A stretch of 34,516 nucleotides of DNA from Opitutaceae bacterium (GCA_028281165.1 JANQKI010000128.1:1-34516), one strand, 5' to 3'; counted from the first letter of the stretch, positions 14,880-23,351 are shown. Notes: generated by a model from the sequence alone, not told the origin. Numbers and translations are program-made.

Positions 14880-17246
14880 CTATACTCTTCCCTTGCGTAG
14901 AAAAATCCAACCCAAGGAAAGCGATACAAGCGAACTGATTGGCATCAGCACGGAAGCTAATAAAGGAGTGATAAAACCTCCAATCGCCAGTCCCACCGCG
15001 AAGAGATTGTAGCTTATAGCGAAGAGGATAATAGCGCGATACGCCAAGCGACGCGACGCTTCCACGGCAAAAAGATGGACCACACCCTCTAAGCCATCTC
15101 CAGAGTAGTAGAAGTCCGCTTTATTGGCCATCAACTCCGATTCGGTAACAGGAGTACCACTACAACCAGCCACTTCGAATGCCACGCTGTCATTCATTCC
15201 ATCGCCTATCATCAGACAAGACGATGGCTGATTCCGGCGTATCCAATTCGCCTTTTCAAAAGGAGAGAGGTTTCCAAGAGACGCCTCTAATGACACCCCC
15301 ATTCCATTAGCTATTTCGTCTACCTTGCTTTGTTGGTCTCCACTCAAGATAGACAATCTCTTCTTCAAACGATCTAGCGTTTTAAAGACGGTTTGGGCAT
15401 CTGGGCGTGGACGATCTTCGAAATGAAGCTTGGCCAATATCTTTCCGTCACAACTAAAAACCGTATCCACTCCTCCACCACTGTGAGCCGCCCAAGAGCC
15501 CTTGCCGAGGCGATAGTGATTCCCTCTAAAGTTTCCTTCCAAACCAAGTCCAATTTCTTCTTTCACAGCGTAGGCAGAGGAGGGAGAAAAGGAGCCTCGC
15601 ACCATCAATCGCTCTCTTATCGTAGCGGCGACTGGATGCGCGGATTCCCGAGCCAGAGACGAAAGCGCTTCGAGATGAGTTTCGCTTAAAGAATCGAATA
15701 CACTGGTGTTGACTAGGGAAAGTCGCGTCCGCGTAAGCGTCCCTGTCTTATCGAATATAATACGTTTTATCGATCTCAGCTTAGCCCAAATATCACCGAT
15801 TCTCGGATACAAGCCGCAGGCTCTCAATCGAGCTTGAGCAAGGTCGTCGACTAAAGGAAGCGCAATGCCAATGGCGCAGGGACAAGAGACAACCAAAACA
15901 GATACCATCGATTGAAAAGCGAGATCCAAGTCGCCCTTGCTAAACCAGAAGACTCCGCTTCCAATTGCAATGCAGATAACGGCTACAAGATAAATGACGA
16001 TAAAGCGCTGCAAATAGTCGTCGCGAAAGAGACGCTTTTCATCTATCGCCAAAAGGCGGTGTAAAAGCGATGACGACCAATTTTCCAAGGCCTTGAGCTG
16101 GAGTCTATCGGTATTCAGAATTTTCGCGCCAGAAGGAATGATGGAATTTTTGCGAAAAAGACTCGGCTCTGATTCTCCCGTAATCCAACTAAGACTTAAA
16201 CTCGCATCCGAGTCACGAAGCTCTGAACGCACGGGAATGAATTGACTACTCCTAACCCAATAGACATCCCCTTTTCTGAGATCGCTAGAAGGGACTCTTT
16301 CTGGAGAACCATCAGCCGCCGATCGATCAACCAAAGGCATACTCATTTCAGCGCTGGTTAGCCGATTTCGATTCGCTTCAATGGTCCGTTCTTGCAACCA
16401 TCGTCCTAAAAGCATCAGAAAAACGAATACGGAGACGAAATCGAAATAGACTAGCTCAGGTTTACTCGAATAGAATCCATACCAGGAGAAAACATAGGCG
16501 AAAACCAAACCGAGAGAAATGGGAAGGTCGATATGAACCGCTTTAACGAGGGCTGCTCTAGCTGCCTTGACGATAAAATAGCTTCCTCCGAAAATCATGC
16601 TCAAACTAGCGAAAAGAGCGGACATCCAACTGAAGGAACTCGAAAGGGAAAAGTCGTCTTTCATGCCGAAATAAGTCGGCAATGTATATAGCATAGCGTT
16701 GAGAGCGAAAGCGCTCGTGATGGCCAGTCTCCAGACAATATGGCTAATTTCGTTAGTGGCAACGCCTTCGTATCTTCGCAAACTGTATCCAAATTTTTCT
16801 AATCGCCGGGCGAAAGAAATAACATCGAATTGCGAGGATTGAAAACGGAGTCGCACCTCGGCTTTCTGAGCATCAATCCTGCATTCCAGTCCTCCCGGTT
16901 CGCTGTTGAAGAGTTTTTCGATAAGCCAAACGCAACCGACACAAGAAATGCCAGACAACCCAGTCTTGAGTGAGACTATTCCCTCTTTTTCATTCAATCC
17001 AACGAGATCGGACAGCCAATCGAAGTTCTCTCGAGCGAATACACGATCTCCTACCGGAGAGCTTTTGCCACCTTTCAGATCGTAGAAACGATCTAGTTTT
17101 TCGTCATGAATGAGCCGATACACATACTCGCAGCCTGAACAGCAGAATAGATTCCTTTCCTCAGAGACTTTAAATTCCGTTCCGCAATGCTCGCATCGAG
17201 CAGTCGTTTGGGATATTCCCACACCGTCCTCGCAGAGAGAGCTCAT
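14880..17246 (-). CDS. ccoI: Copper-transporting P1B-type ATPase of the cbb3 cluster
   Basis: 788 residues from ATG 17246, chosen over an in-frame TTG at 17276 because the ATG sits 1 nt after the upstream stop. A Cys-rich N-terminus (CEHC at 18-21, CCSGC at 35-39) precedes a heavy-metal-binding domain with SCVGC (101-105). The ATPase core has the membrane CPC motif in VVSCPCAIGIALP, the phosphorylation site FDKTGTLT and the hinge GDGMNDS. CcoI/FixI proteins export Cu to the periplasmic side for assembly of the haem-copper centre of cbb3 oxidase. Its place at the end of the cco operon supports ccoI over a general copA. Confidence 0.93.
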   Translation of the reverse strand: MSSLCEDGVGISQTTARCEHCGTEFKVSEERNLFCCSGCEYVYRLIHDEKLDRFYDLKGGKSSPVGDRVFARENFDWLSDLVGLNEKEGIVSLKTGLSGISCVGCVWLIEKLFNSEPGGLECRIDAQKAEVRLRFQSSQFDVISFARRLEKFGYSLRRYEGVATNEISHIVWRLAITSAFALNAMLYTLPTYFGMKDDFSLSSSFSWMSALFASLSMIFGGSYFIVKAARAALVKAVHIDLPISLGLVFAYVFSWYGFYSSKPELVYFDFVSVFVFLMLLGRWLQERTIEANRNRLTSAEMSMPLVDRSAADGSPERVPSSDLRKGDVYWVRSSQFIPVRSELRDSDASLSLSWITGESEPSLFRKNSIIPSGAKILNTDRLQLKALENWSSSLLHRLLAIDEKRLFRDDYLQRFIVIYLVAVICIAIGSGVFWFSKGDLDLAFQSMVSVLVVSCPCAIGIALPLVDDLAQARLRACGLYPRIGDIWAKLRSIKRIIFDKTGTLTRTRLSLVNTSVFDSLSETHLEALSSLARESAHPVAATIRERLMVRGSFSPSSAYAVKEEIGLGLEGNFRGNHYRLGKGSWAAHSGGGVDTVFSCDGKILAKLHFEDRPRPDAQTVFKTLDRLKKRLSILSGDQQSKVDEIANGMGVSLEASLGNLSPFEKANWIRRNQPSSCLMIGDGMNDSVAFEVAGCSGTPVTESELMANKADFYYSGDGLEGVVHLFAVEASRRLAYRAIILFAISYNLFAVGLAIGGFITPLLASVLMPISSLVSLSLGWIFLRKGRV

Positions 17247-17247
17247 C

Positions 17248-17952
17248 CTAATGGCAAATTCCGTCGGAAGCGACAACCGAGGTCAGGTCCACATCCATAA
17301 AAGACCGCCCTAGCAGGAGGACAATGGCCATTAGAGCAATACCTCGTCGCCAATTCAACAATACGCCTGAACTATATCGGTTCGAGAAGAATCCCCAGCC
17401 AAATTGAGCGGCAACGAGAGCCACGGAACTGGCTATCCCAAACAGAGCCAGAATTTGCATTCCCTGCCATGCTGATCCCGATAAAGCCGCAACCCAGAAA
17501 AAAGTGTAGAGGGGACCACATGGCAAAAAAGGAGTAGCGAGCCCAAGAGCGAAACCTCGCCACTGCCCCGAAGTAGCGTAAGCCCGAGTCATGACTGATC
17601 GGTTAAGTCGGGCAAGACCAGGGAGTTTAGCAAAGAATCTATCTGTATCCAGAAGAAGGATAATAAAAAAAAGGATAAAGGCCCAGGGCATGATCCGAGC
17701 AGGAGCGGCTCCCAGCCAGTCGATTAGCCGCGCCCCAATGGAGCCCGCTAAGGCTCCCAGCAATGAATAGGAAAACAGACGAGCCAGATGATAGCTCCCC
17801 AGAGCAGCGGCAAGCTTGTTTCCACCTCCATCTCTGCCTGAAATAAACGAGCAGGATATCGGACCGCACATGCCTGCGCAATGAAAGCTGGTAATGAACC
17901 CTGCGACTAAAGCGGAGAGCGGATTCATTAGCTCTACAAGATTTGCGGCCAT
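17248..17952 (-). CDS. SafE/UreH-like membrane protein of the cbb3 cluster
   Basis: 234 residues with about six membrane helices. It starts ALVAGFITSFHCAGMCGPISCSF, whose H-C-x3-C-G-P pattern is typical of the TauE/SafE (UreH/DsbD-like) group often found beside ccoI. These proteins are thought to handle metal or sulfur species during oxidase maturation, but the cargo is not proven. The Cys and His residues in the first helix could bind copper. Its ATG follows the stop of the 52-residue gene with no gap, and its stop lies 1 nt before ccoI. The segment FLPCGPLYTFF repeats a Cys-Gly-Pro motif in a second half, as in duplicated three-helix transporters. Confidence 0.85.
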   Translation of the reverse strand: MAANLVELMNPLSALVAGFITSFHCAGMCGPISCSFISGRDGGGNKLAAALGSYHLARLFSYSLLGALAGSIGARLIDWLGAAPARIMPWAFILFFIILLLDTDRFFAKLPGLARLNRSVMTRAYATSGQWRGFALGLATPFLPCGPLYTFFWVAALSGSAWQGMQILALFGIASSVALVAAQFGWGFFSNRYSSGVLLNWRRGIALMAIVLLLGRSFMDVDLTSVVASDGICH

Positions 17953-18111
17953 CTACTTGCTTCCCAAATTATGCTCCAGCGGAACAGGGGTCGGAGCATT
18001 AAGATTCGCCGTTTTGATTAGCCAAGTCCAAGCGACTATCAGGAGAACAAAGACCGCGATCACCCAGATCCATAGAACTTTCCAACCCTTTTCTTTCTGC
18101 TTTGCTTGCAT
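17953..18111 (-). CDS. 52-residue single-pass membrane protein in the cbb3 operon
   Basis: The frame starts at ATG 18111, overlapping the ccoG stop by 1 nt (TAATG), and its TAG abuts the next ATG. The peptide has a basic start (QAKQKEKGWK), one strong helix (VLWIWVIAVFVLLIVAWTWLI, about residues 13-33) and a short tail with APTPVPLEHN. It has the position of ccoH/fixH, which is normally about 150 residues with a periplasmic domain, so it may be a severely reduced CcoH or an unrelated subunit. The exact junctions with both neighbours make it very likely a real gene. Confidence 0.75.
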   Translation of the reverse strand: MQAKQKEKGWKVLWIWVIAVFVLLIVAWTWLIKTANLNAPTPVPLEHNLGSK

Positions 18112-19520
18112 TAGCGATCGTTTAATATTCCCAGAGCGGGTCCAATGAATTCAAGATCTCGATACGCAAGTTCTCCACCAGCATCATCAAGCACCTTAGC
18201 TTTGATAAGAAAATTGCCTTCGAAGGAATCCTTAGGAACACGCACGACAACCGTCTTAACGACCTCGCCATTTTCCTCGAGCATAAATGTCCCATCAGCC
18301 CCGCTGACAATCGCTCCTGCAGGAACTCCGGAAAGAGCCAGCGAATAGTTCGCCGACTCGTTCAGCTTATTGGTTACTCGGACAATGAACTGGTTGCGTA
18401 CGTGATCTTCGTCTAAATAAAAGGGAGCCCCCTCGACTCTCCAAGCGGTCATCGAAGCGTGAGTCAGGCCCCGGACAGAAAGCGAAAGCACCGTTAAGCC
18501 AATCAACAGGAGAACAGAATAAAGGACGATACGGGGTCGTATTAGACGCGTTGGGCGACCCGCCAAACCTTCTTGCGAATCATATCGGACCAGTCCTCGT
18601 GGTCGATTGAGCTTATCCATGATCGTATCACATGCATCAATACAAGCCGCACAGCCGATGCACTCCATCTGGAGACCTTGTCGAATATCGATCCCAGTGG
18701 GGCACACTTGAACGCAACGATGGCAATCGATACAATCCCCTACCCCTTCCTGATTTGGTTTTCCACGCGGTTCGCCACGCTTCTCGTCATAGCCGATAAC
18801 CGTTGAGTGATCGTCGATCAGAACTGATTGCAAGCGACCGTAAGGACAGATCACAATGCAGAGCTGTTCGCGAAACCAAGCGAAATTAAAATAGAGAATT
18901 CCTGAAAAAATACTGACAAATAGAAAGGCTCCCCAATTCTCCAACGGACTTTCCCGCATCATATTCCACAACTGAGGGAGCGAAAGAAAGTAGGCCATGA
19001 ACAGATGAGCCACCGCTACCGAAATGAAAATATAAAGAGCGTGCTTTAGAGCTCGTTTCCAAATCTTTAATACATTCCACGCAGCAACATCCAAGCGTCG
19101 CCGCGCAACGGCCTCGCCCTCGATCCAACGTTCGATCCGACGATAGACATGTTCTAGGAAAACAGTTTGGGGGCAGGCCCAACCGCACCAGATGCGTCCA
19201 AACAGAGCGGTAATGTAGAATAGTCCAAAACCGAGTCCGCTAATGAGGAAGAAAGCCAGCCACAAGTCTTGTGAAACAAAGGTAATGCCGAAGAAATGAA
19301 AACGCATCGCGTCCGTATCCAAAAAAACGGCTGGATACCCATTTATGCTGATCCACGGCAGGGCCGCATAGACAACAATGAGCAGCAATGCGCTGTATTG
19401 GCGAGCTTTAGTAAAGCGGCCATCGACATCTGCCGGATGGATCGCATAACGCGAGCCATCTTCGTTGACCGACGTGAGTACTTCACGTCTAGGCTGACGT
19501 ATCGTTGCGCGGTTGTTCAT
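18111..19520 (-). CDS. ccoG: cbb3 oxidase accessory protein CcoG (polyferredoxin)
   Basis: 469 residues from ATG 19520; a TTG 7 codons upstream is a less likely start. There are several membrane helices in the first half, including the CGWACPQTVFLEHVYRRIERWIEG motif, then CIVICPYGRLQSVLIDDHS. A two-cluster ferredoxin domain follows, with CIDCHRCVQVCP and CIGCAACIDACD, giving two likely 4Fe-4S sites. The C-terminal 110 residues form an Ig-like periplasmic domain after a last helix. CcoG is thought to reduce Cu(II) during cbb3 assembly. It lies between ccoP and the 52-residue gene in the usual CcoG place. Confidence 0.95.
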   Translation of the reverse strand: MNNRATIRQPRREVLTSVNEDGSRYAIHPADVDGRFTKARQYSALLLIVVYAALPWISINGYPAVFLDTDAMRFHFFGITFVSQDLWLAFFLISGLGFGLFYITALFGRIWCGWACPQTVFLEHVYRRIERWIEGEAVARRRLDVAAWNVLKIWKRALKHALYIFISVAVAHLFMAYFLSLPQLWNMMRESPLENWGAFLFVSIFSGILYFNFAWFREQLCIVICPYGRLQSVLIDDHSTVIGYDEKRGEPRGKPNQEGVGDCIDCHRCVQVCPTGIDIRQGLQMECIGCAACIDACDTIMDKLNRPRGLVRYDSQEGLAGRPTRLIRPRIVLYSVLLLIGLTVLSLSVRGLTHASMTAWRVEGAPFYLDEDHVRNQFIVRVTNKLNESANYSLALSGVPAGAIVSGADGTFMLEENGEVVKTVVVRVPKDSFEGNFLIKAKVLDDAGGELAYRDLEFIGPALGILNDR

Positions 19521-19556
19521 CGTATTATGGAAAGCCTTCAACAGAAGGCGAAACCA

Positions 19557-20096
19557 CTAAGGTTCCTGGTGAAAACTCATTACAAAAGCTGTGACTTGAT
19601 TGACTTTTTCCTCGCCGAGAATCGGCAACCAAGGCGGCATTCCCTTTTCCAGGATCCCCTCGACGACTGTTTTCCGAGCATCCATAGGATTGGAACCGTA
19701 TAGCCATTCGTTATCGATAAGATTGGCGCCGATAGCCCCCTCCAAGGTTGGACCATGACAGGCAATGCAATTTTGCATGTAGATAGCCTTGCCAGCTTCT
19801 ACCGCAGCGGAATCGCGGCTCATGGCCCAGAGGGCCGCATCGTTTATTTCGACAGGACCTTCCTCACTCCGAATAGCAGCTACTTGCTCTTCTAGGGCAG
19901 CCATTGCCATAGAGAACTCCTCGAACTGATCCGGACCTGCATCCGTTTTATGGAAATAGATCCAATAGCCAACCGAAAACACGATGGTCGAATAGAAAGT
20001 AAACAGCCACCAGTTCGGCAGGCTTTTATCATATTCCTGGATACCATCGTAGGAATGAGGCCTCAGCGGGTCTTCTTGTGATGTTGTGTCATTCAT
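19557..20096 (-). CDS. ccoP: Single-haem CcoP subunit of cbb3 oxidase
   Basis: 179 residues. The N-terminus has the CcoP signature: SYDGIQEYDKSLPNWWLFTFYSTIVFSVGYWIYF, one membrane helix (about 28-48) with the conserved D-x-P-x-W-W entry. A single cytochrome c domain follows, with haem-binding CIACH (110-114) and a likely axial Met153 in KGMPPW. Most proteobacterial CcoP proteins are about 290 residues with two haems, so this is a one-haem form. It would pass electrons from a periplasmic donor to CcoO. An AGGA lies about 13 nt before the ATG. The gap to ccoQ is 23 nt. Confidence 0.93.
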   Translation of the reverse strand: MNDTTSQEDPLRPHSYDGIQEYDKSLPNWWLFTFYSTIVFSVGYWIYFHKTDAGPDQFEEFSMAMAALEEQVAAIRSEEGPVEINDAALWAMSRDSAAVEAGKAIYMQNCIACHGPTLEGAIGANLIDNEWLYGSNPMDARKTVVEGILEKGMPPWLPILGEEKVNQVTAFVMSFHQEP

Positions 20097-20119
20097 CGCG
20101 AAATCGTTTCCTGAAAAAG

Positions 20120-20281
20120 TTAATCGTTATCATCCAGCGGCATCGAACTGGAACGATCGAGTTCGGACTTGGGCGTTCTGAGAATTCGCCAAACCACGGC
20201 AATGAAAGCCAATGCGAACAAAGCGAAGCCTATTTTAGGGAAAAGGGTGTGCCATTCAGTGTATTCAACTCTTTGAAACAT
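20120..20281 (-). CDS. ccoQ: CcoQ-like small subunit of cbb3 oxidase
   Basis: 53 residues. The ATG at 20281 follows the TAA of ccoNO with no gap. One membrane helix (about residues 14-33, FPKIGFALFALAFIAVVWRI) leads into a short charged tail rich in Asp and Ser. Size, topology and position between ccoO and ccoP are those of CcoQ/FixQ, which stabilises the complex. Sequence conservation in CcoQ is poor, so the call rests mainly on place and topology. Confidence 0.8.
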   Translation of the reverse strand: MFQRVEYTEWHTLFPKIGFALFALAFIAVVWRILRTPKSELDRSSSMPLDDND

Positions 20282-22603
20282 TTATAGATCCTCCGTATTG
20301 GAATTCTGGGCTTCGGCAAGTTTCGGCCCATAGTCGGCCGACTTGCCCAACTGCTGAAGATAGGCGATGAGAGCGATAACCTGCGTATCGGGATCAGATT
20401 CGATGCCCAGTTCTTTCAGGTTTTCAGATATCTGCCGGGCTTGTTCTTTAGCTTCTTCGATGTAGGCTTCGTCCTCTTTTTCCGGGAAAGGAACGCCTAG
20501 CGTCTTCTGAACTGAGATCTTCGAAGGCAGGGCTGCGTAATCGGTTTTCTTCTTCAAGAGCCAAGGATAATTCGGCATATTCGAATGAGGCGATATGTTG
20601 GAAGTATTTCTCATATGCTCGTAGTGCCAGCTATTTGGATACTTGCCTCCGACTCGTGCTAGGTCTGGACCTGTCCGACGCGACCCCCATTGATAAGGGT
20701 GATCGTATAGAGATTCGCCAAGTCGGCTGTAATCTCCATAGCGCTTCACTTCCGCTACGAAGGGTCGGATCATTTGCGAATGACAATTATAGCAGCCTTC
20801 ACTGACGTAGATATCCCGACCAGCCAGCTCCAGTGGAGTGTAGACTACTTGTATCTTATCTTCCACTACGGTGTCGCGATCGACATTCACGAGAGGTATA
20901 ATCTGAACCACTCCACCGATCAACACGGCCAGCAGTACGAGGACCGTAAAGGGGAAGGAACTCTTTAAAAGCCGCTCATGCCAATCGGAGAAGGTCGCCT
21001 GGCTTTTCTTGAAATGAATAATAGCGGTAAGGCAGGTCGCTATGAGCAGTACCATACTCAATGTACCAAGTATGCCATCGGCGAACATCCAAAGGCAGGA
21101 GAATAAGATAACCGCAGCGCAGTAGAGAATGGAGTAGTTGAAAAGACCTCCAAACAAACCGATTGAGTGATCATCATCCTCGCCTTTAGATTCGAAAACG
21201 CCGTTGACCGCTTCACCTGAACGAATGGTCATCCAAATATTGTAGGCCATAATGAGGAAACCAATGAAGTAAAGGCCGCCACCTACGATACGGGTGGCCA
21301 TCAAAGGCCGGATCGACTGCAGAGTTTCCAGAAAACTTGGATACGCCAGAACACCTTGCTTATCGACGCCGTTAAGCATCAGGCCTTGCGTGATACCGGA
21401 AACCCACATGGACGCCACATAGAGCAGTATGCCGACCAGCCCCAGCCAGAAGTGCATATTGGCCAGAGATTTTGAATACAGCTTGGTGTTCCACATTTTT
21501 GGAGCGAGGAAGTAGAACATGCCCGCCGCCATGAATCCGTTCCAGCCAAGCGTTCCACCATGAACGTGACCGATAATCCAATCCGTGTAGTGAGCCAAGG
21601 CATTGACTGATTTTATCGAAAGCAGTGGTCCTTCGAAAGTCGACATGCCATAGAAAGTCACTCCCGCAGCAAAGAACTTCAGCACAGGGTCTGTTCTCAA
21701 CTTGTCCCAAGCTCCTCGCAGGGTTAGGAGACCGTTGAGCATGCCTCCCCAAGAGGGAGCCCACAGCATAAGACTGAAAATCATTCCCAAACTTTGCAGC
21801 CATCCTGGCAAAGCCGTGTAAAGCAAATGGTGAGGACCCGCCCAAATATAAATGAACACCAGTGACCAAAAATGCACTACGGAGAGTTTGTACGAATAGA
21901 CGGGACGATTGGCCGCCTTGGGCAGATAATAGTACATGATGCCCAGAATCGGCGTGGTCAGAAAGAAAGCCACGGCATTGTGACCGTACCACCATTGAAC
22001 AAGCGCATCTTGAACACCTCCGAAAATCGGATACGAATGAAGAAGACTTGTTGGAATCGACAAGTGGTTTACAATGTAGAGCATCGCCACGGTCACGATA
22101 GTGGCGATGTAGAACCAGATCGCTACGTAGAGGGATCGCTCGTTGCGACGAGCCAAAGTCCAAAAGAAATTGATGGCGAAAACAACCCAGATGAGAGCAA
22201 CCAGGATGTTGATCGGCCAAACCAGTTCAGCATATTCCTTGCCGCGACTAAAGCCTAGCGGAAGCGTGATGGCGGCGCAGACGATGATAAACTGCCAGCC
22301 CCAGAAATGAAGATTGGATAGGAAATCCGACGCAAGCCGAGCCTTTACCAAACGCTGGGTGGAGTGATAGATGCCAGCAAACATCATGTTGCCCACAAAG
22401 GCGAAGATCGCCGCGTTTGTATGCAAAGGACGGAGACGTCCAAAAGTAAGCCACTCCAAATTGAAATTCAGAAACCGAAAATTCAGCTGAGCGGCAATCA
22501 AGACTCCTACCAACATGCCGACAACGCCCCACAAGATAGAGGCTAGCATGAAATTGCGGACGACTTGGTCGTTGTATTCAATTGGGCGATTCGGATCGCT
22601 CAT
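20282..22603 (-). CDS. ccoNO: Fused cbb3 oxidase catalytic subunit and cytochrome c subunit (CcoN-CcoO)
   Basis: 773 residues in one continuous frame. Residues 1 to about 530 are CcoN with about twelve membrane helices. Metal ligands are visible: H61 (haem b), H208 in WWYGHNAVAFF and H258-H259 (CuB), and H346/H348 in DWIIGHVHGG (haems b3 and b). Residues from about 550 are CcoO: a membrane helix (PFTVLVLLAVLIGGVVQIIP), the haem motif CYNCHSQMIRP (604-608) and the axial Met676 in SPHSNMPNYPW. The complex reduces oxygen to water at the inner membrane with high affinity. CcoN and CcoO are separate genes in Proteobacteria; fused forms occur in some other phyla. Confidence 0.96.
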   Translation of the reverse strand: MSDPNRPIEYNDQVVRNFMLASILWGVVGMLVGVLIAAQLNFRFLNFNLEWLTFGRLRPLHTNAAIFAFVGNMMFAGIYHSTQRLVKARLASDFLSNLHFWGWQFIIVCAAITLPLGFSRGKEYAELVWPINILVALIWVVFAINFFWTLARRNERSLYVAIWFYIATIVTVAMLYIVNHLSIPTSLLHSYPIFGGVQDALVQWWYGHNAVAFFLTTPILGIMYYYLPKAANRPVYSYKLSVVHFWSLVFIYIWAGPHHLLYTALPGWLQSLGMIFSLMLWAPSWGGMLNGLLTLRGAWDKLRTDPVLKFFAAGVTFYGMSTFEGPLLSIKSVNALAHYTDWIIGHVHGGTLGWNGFMAAGMFYFLAPKMWNTKLYSKSLANMHFWLGLVGILLYVASMWVSGITQGLMLNGVDKQGVLAYPSFLETLQSIRPLMATRIVGGGLYFIGFLIMAYNIWMTIRSGEAVNGVFESKGEDDDHSIGLFGGLFNYSILYCAAVILFSCLWMFADGILGTLSMVLLIATCLTAIIHFKKSQATFSDWHERLLKSSFPFTVLVLLAVLIGGVVQIIPLVNVDRDTVVEDKIQVVYTPLELAGRDIYVSEGCYNCHSQMIRPFVAEVKRYGDYSRLGESLYDHPYQWGSRRTGPDLARVGGKYPNSWHYEHMRNTSNISPHSNMPNYPWLLKKKTDYAALPSKISVQKTLGVPFPEKEDEAYIEEAKEQARQISENLKELGIESDPDTQVIALIAYLQQLGKSADYGPKLAEAQNSNTEDL

Positions 22604-22630
22604 ATTCAGTCTATTAGGTTTTTGTTAGGC

Positions 22631-22822
22631 TCAGGAGGAGCCATCAGCGTTGCGATTGACGCTTCTAGACTGGTGAACGACGACCTTCTCTTCCTCCAGA
22701 GGGAGCAGGCTTTCTCTTTCGGAACAACTACCCTCGGAACAAGACCGCGTGTAAAAGAAAAACGCGATGGCCAAGCCAACAAGGATGAGTCCTACGAAAC
22801 CCGTTAGAAGGATGACGTTCAT
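22631..22822 (-). CDS. ccoS: CcoS-like cbb3 assembly protein with a CSEGSC motif
   Basis: 63 residues: one N-terminal helix (VILLTGFVGLILVGLAIAFFFYTR, about 3-26), then CSEGSC and an acidic ERESLLPLEEEK stretch. The helix-plus-acidic-tail form and the place in the oxidase operon fit CcoS, which is needed to insert haem and copper into CcoN. Two cysteines (C-x4-C) just after the helix are not typical of proteobacterial CcoS and might bind copper. It is first in this operon, whereas ccoS often comes last. The ccoNO start is 27 nt downstream. Confidence 0.75.
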   Translation of the reverse strand: MNVILLTGFVGLILVGLAIAFFFYTRSCSEGSCSERESLLPLEEEKVVVHQSRSVNRNADGSS

Positions 22823-22865
22823 TTATGGTGTCTATTAGAAGCGCTGTTATAAAAATAGTTAGCTA

Positions 22866-22910
22866 TATAAATACAACTAATTCTTTATTTGCCAAGGATA
22901 ATTAATCCTT
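22866..22910 (-). promoter_or_regulatory. Candidate promoter and operator of the cbb3 operon
   Basis: On the minus strand, TTGGCA (22890-22895) and TTTATA (22866-22871) are 18 nt apart and resemble a sigma-70 promoter, placing a start site about 37 nt before ccoS. The perfect palindrome AAGGATAATTAATCCTT (22894-22910; 6-bp arms, 5-bp centre) overlaps the -35 box by two bases, as expected for a repressor site. No FNR/Anr-type TTGAT-N4-ATCAA box was seen. The Rrf2-type regulator at 13904-14371 is one candidate to bind here. Confidence 0.4.
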
Positions 22911-23047
22911 TAAGGAAATTTTCGAGATCTCGAGGCGGAGCGAATCGCGAAAATACGAGAACAACAAGGAGAAGCTATTACCAAGAGCATGCTTTTCCTC
23001 AGTCGTTTAGAGTACTCATTAAGACGCTAGATCAATTGGGCAACCGT

Positions 23048-23278
23048 TCAATTTTCCAGAGCATCATTCACGCAGGCCTCTAGGGCCAAATCTGGATCTC
23101 CCATCACGGTCCTACTCACTGTTTGCCCGTTGAGATTTATTCCGAAGGCTTCCCAATAGCCAGAGCAGGTTTCTTCGACCCGAAAGTGCCAGCCATCCAA
23201 CCGATCATCGATGGGATACTCATCCAGGATTTGCTCTTCCAGGCTCATGTCGTGAAATAACCATGCGACTGCCGCCAT
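23048..23278 (-). CDS. Unrecognised 76-residue acidic protein
   Basis: A complete small frame from ATG 23278. The peptide is acidic, with no signal or membrane helix, and looks globular: EYPIDDRLDGWHFRVEETCSGYWEAFGINLNGQTVSRTVMGDPDLALEACVNDALEN carries alternating beta-like and helical stretches with two cysteines. It lies alone between the cbb3 promoter region and a divergent dehydrogenase gene, with its own 73-nt upstream gap. No family is recognised and no function is suggested. Confidence 0.55.
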   Translation of the reverse strand: MAAVAWLFHDMSLEEQILDEYPIDDRLDGWHFRVEETCSGYWEAFGINLNGQTVSRTVMGDPDLALEACVNDALEN

Positions 23279-23351
23279 GTTCTAGCAGCAATTACAATCT
23301 CAACTTGATGTGCCATAATTCGCAAACGATGATGCCTATTTACTTCTAGAT

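Noticed and set aside
21372..22220. A 282-codon open frame on the minus strand inside ccoNO
   Set aside because: It lies wholly within the fused oxidase gene in another frame and has a Ser/Arg/His-rich composition without motifs, as expected of an out-of-frame reading.
22823..23047. An FNR/Anr box controlling the cbb3 operon
   Set aside because: No TTGAT-N4-ATCAA or close variant was found on either strand in this gap.
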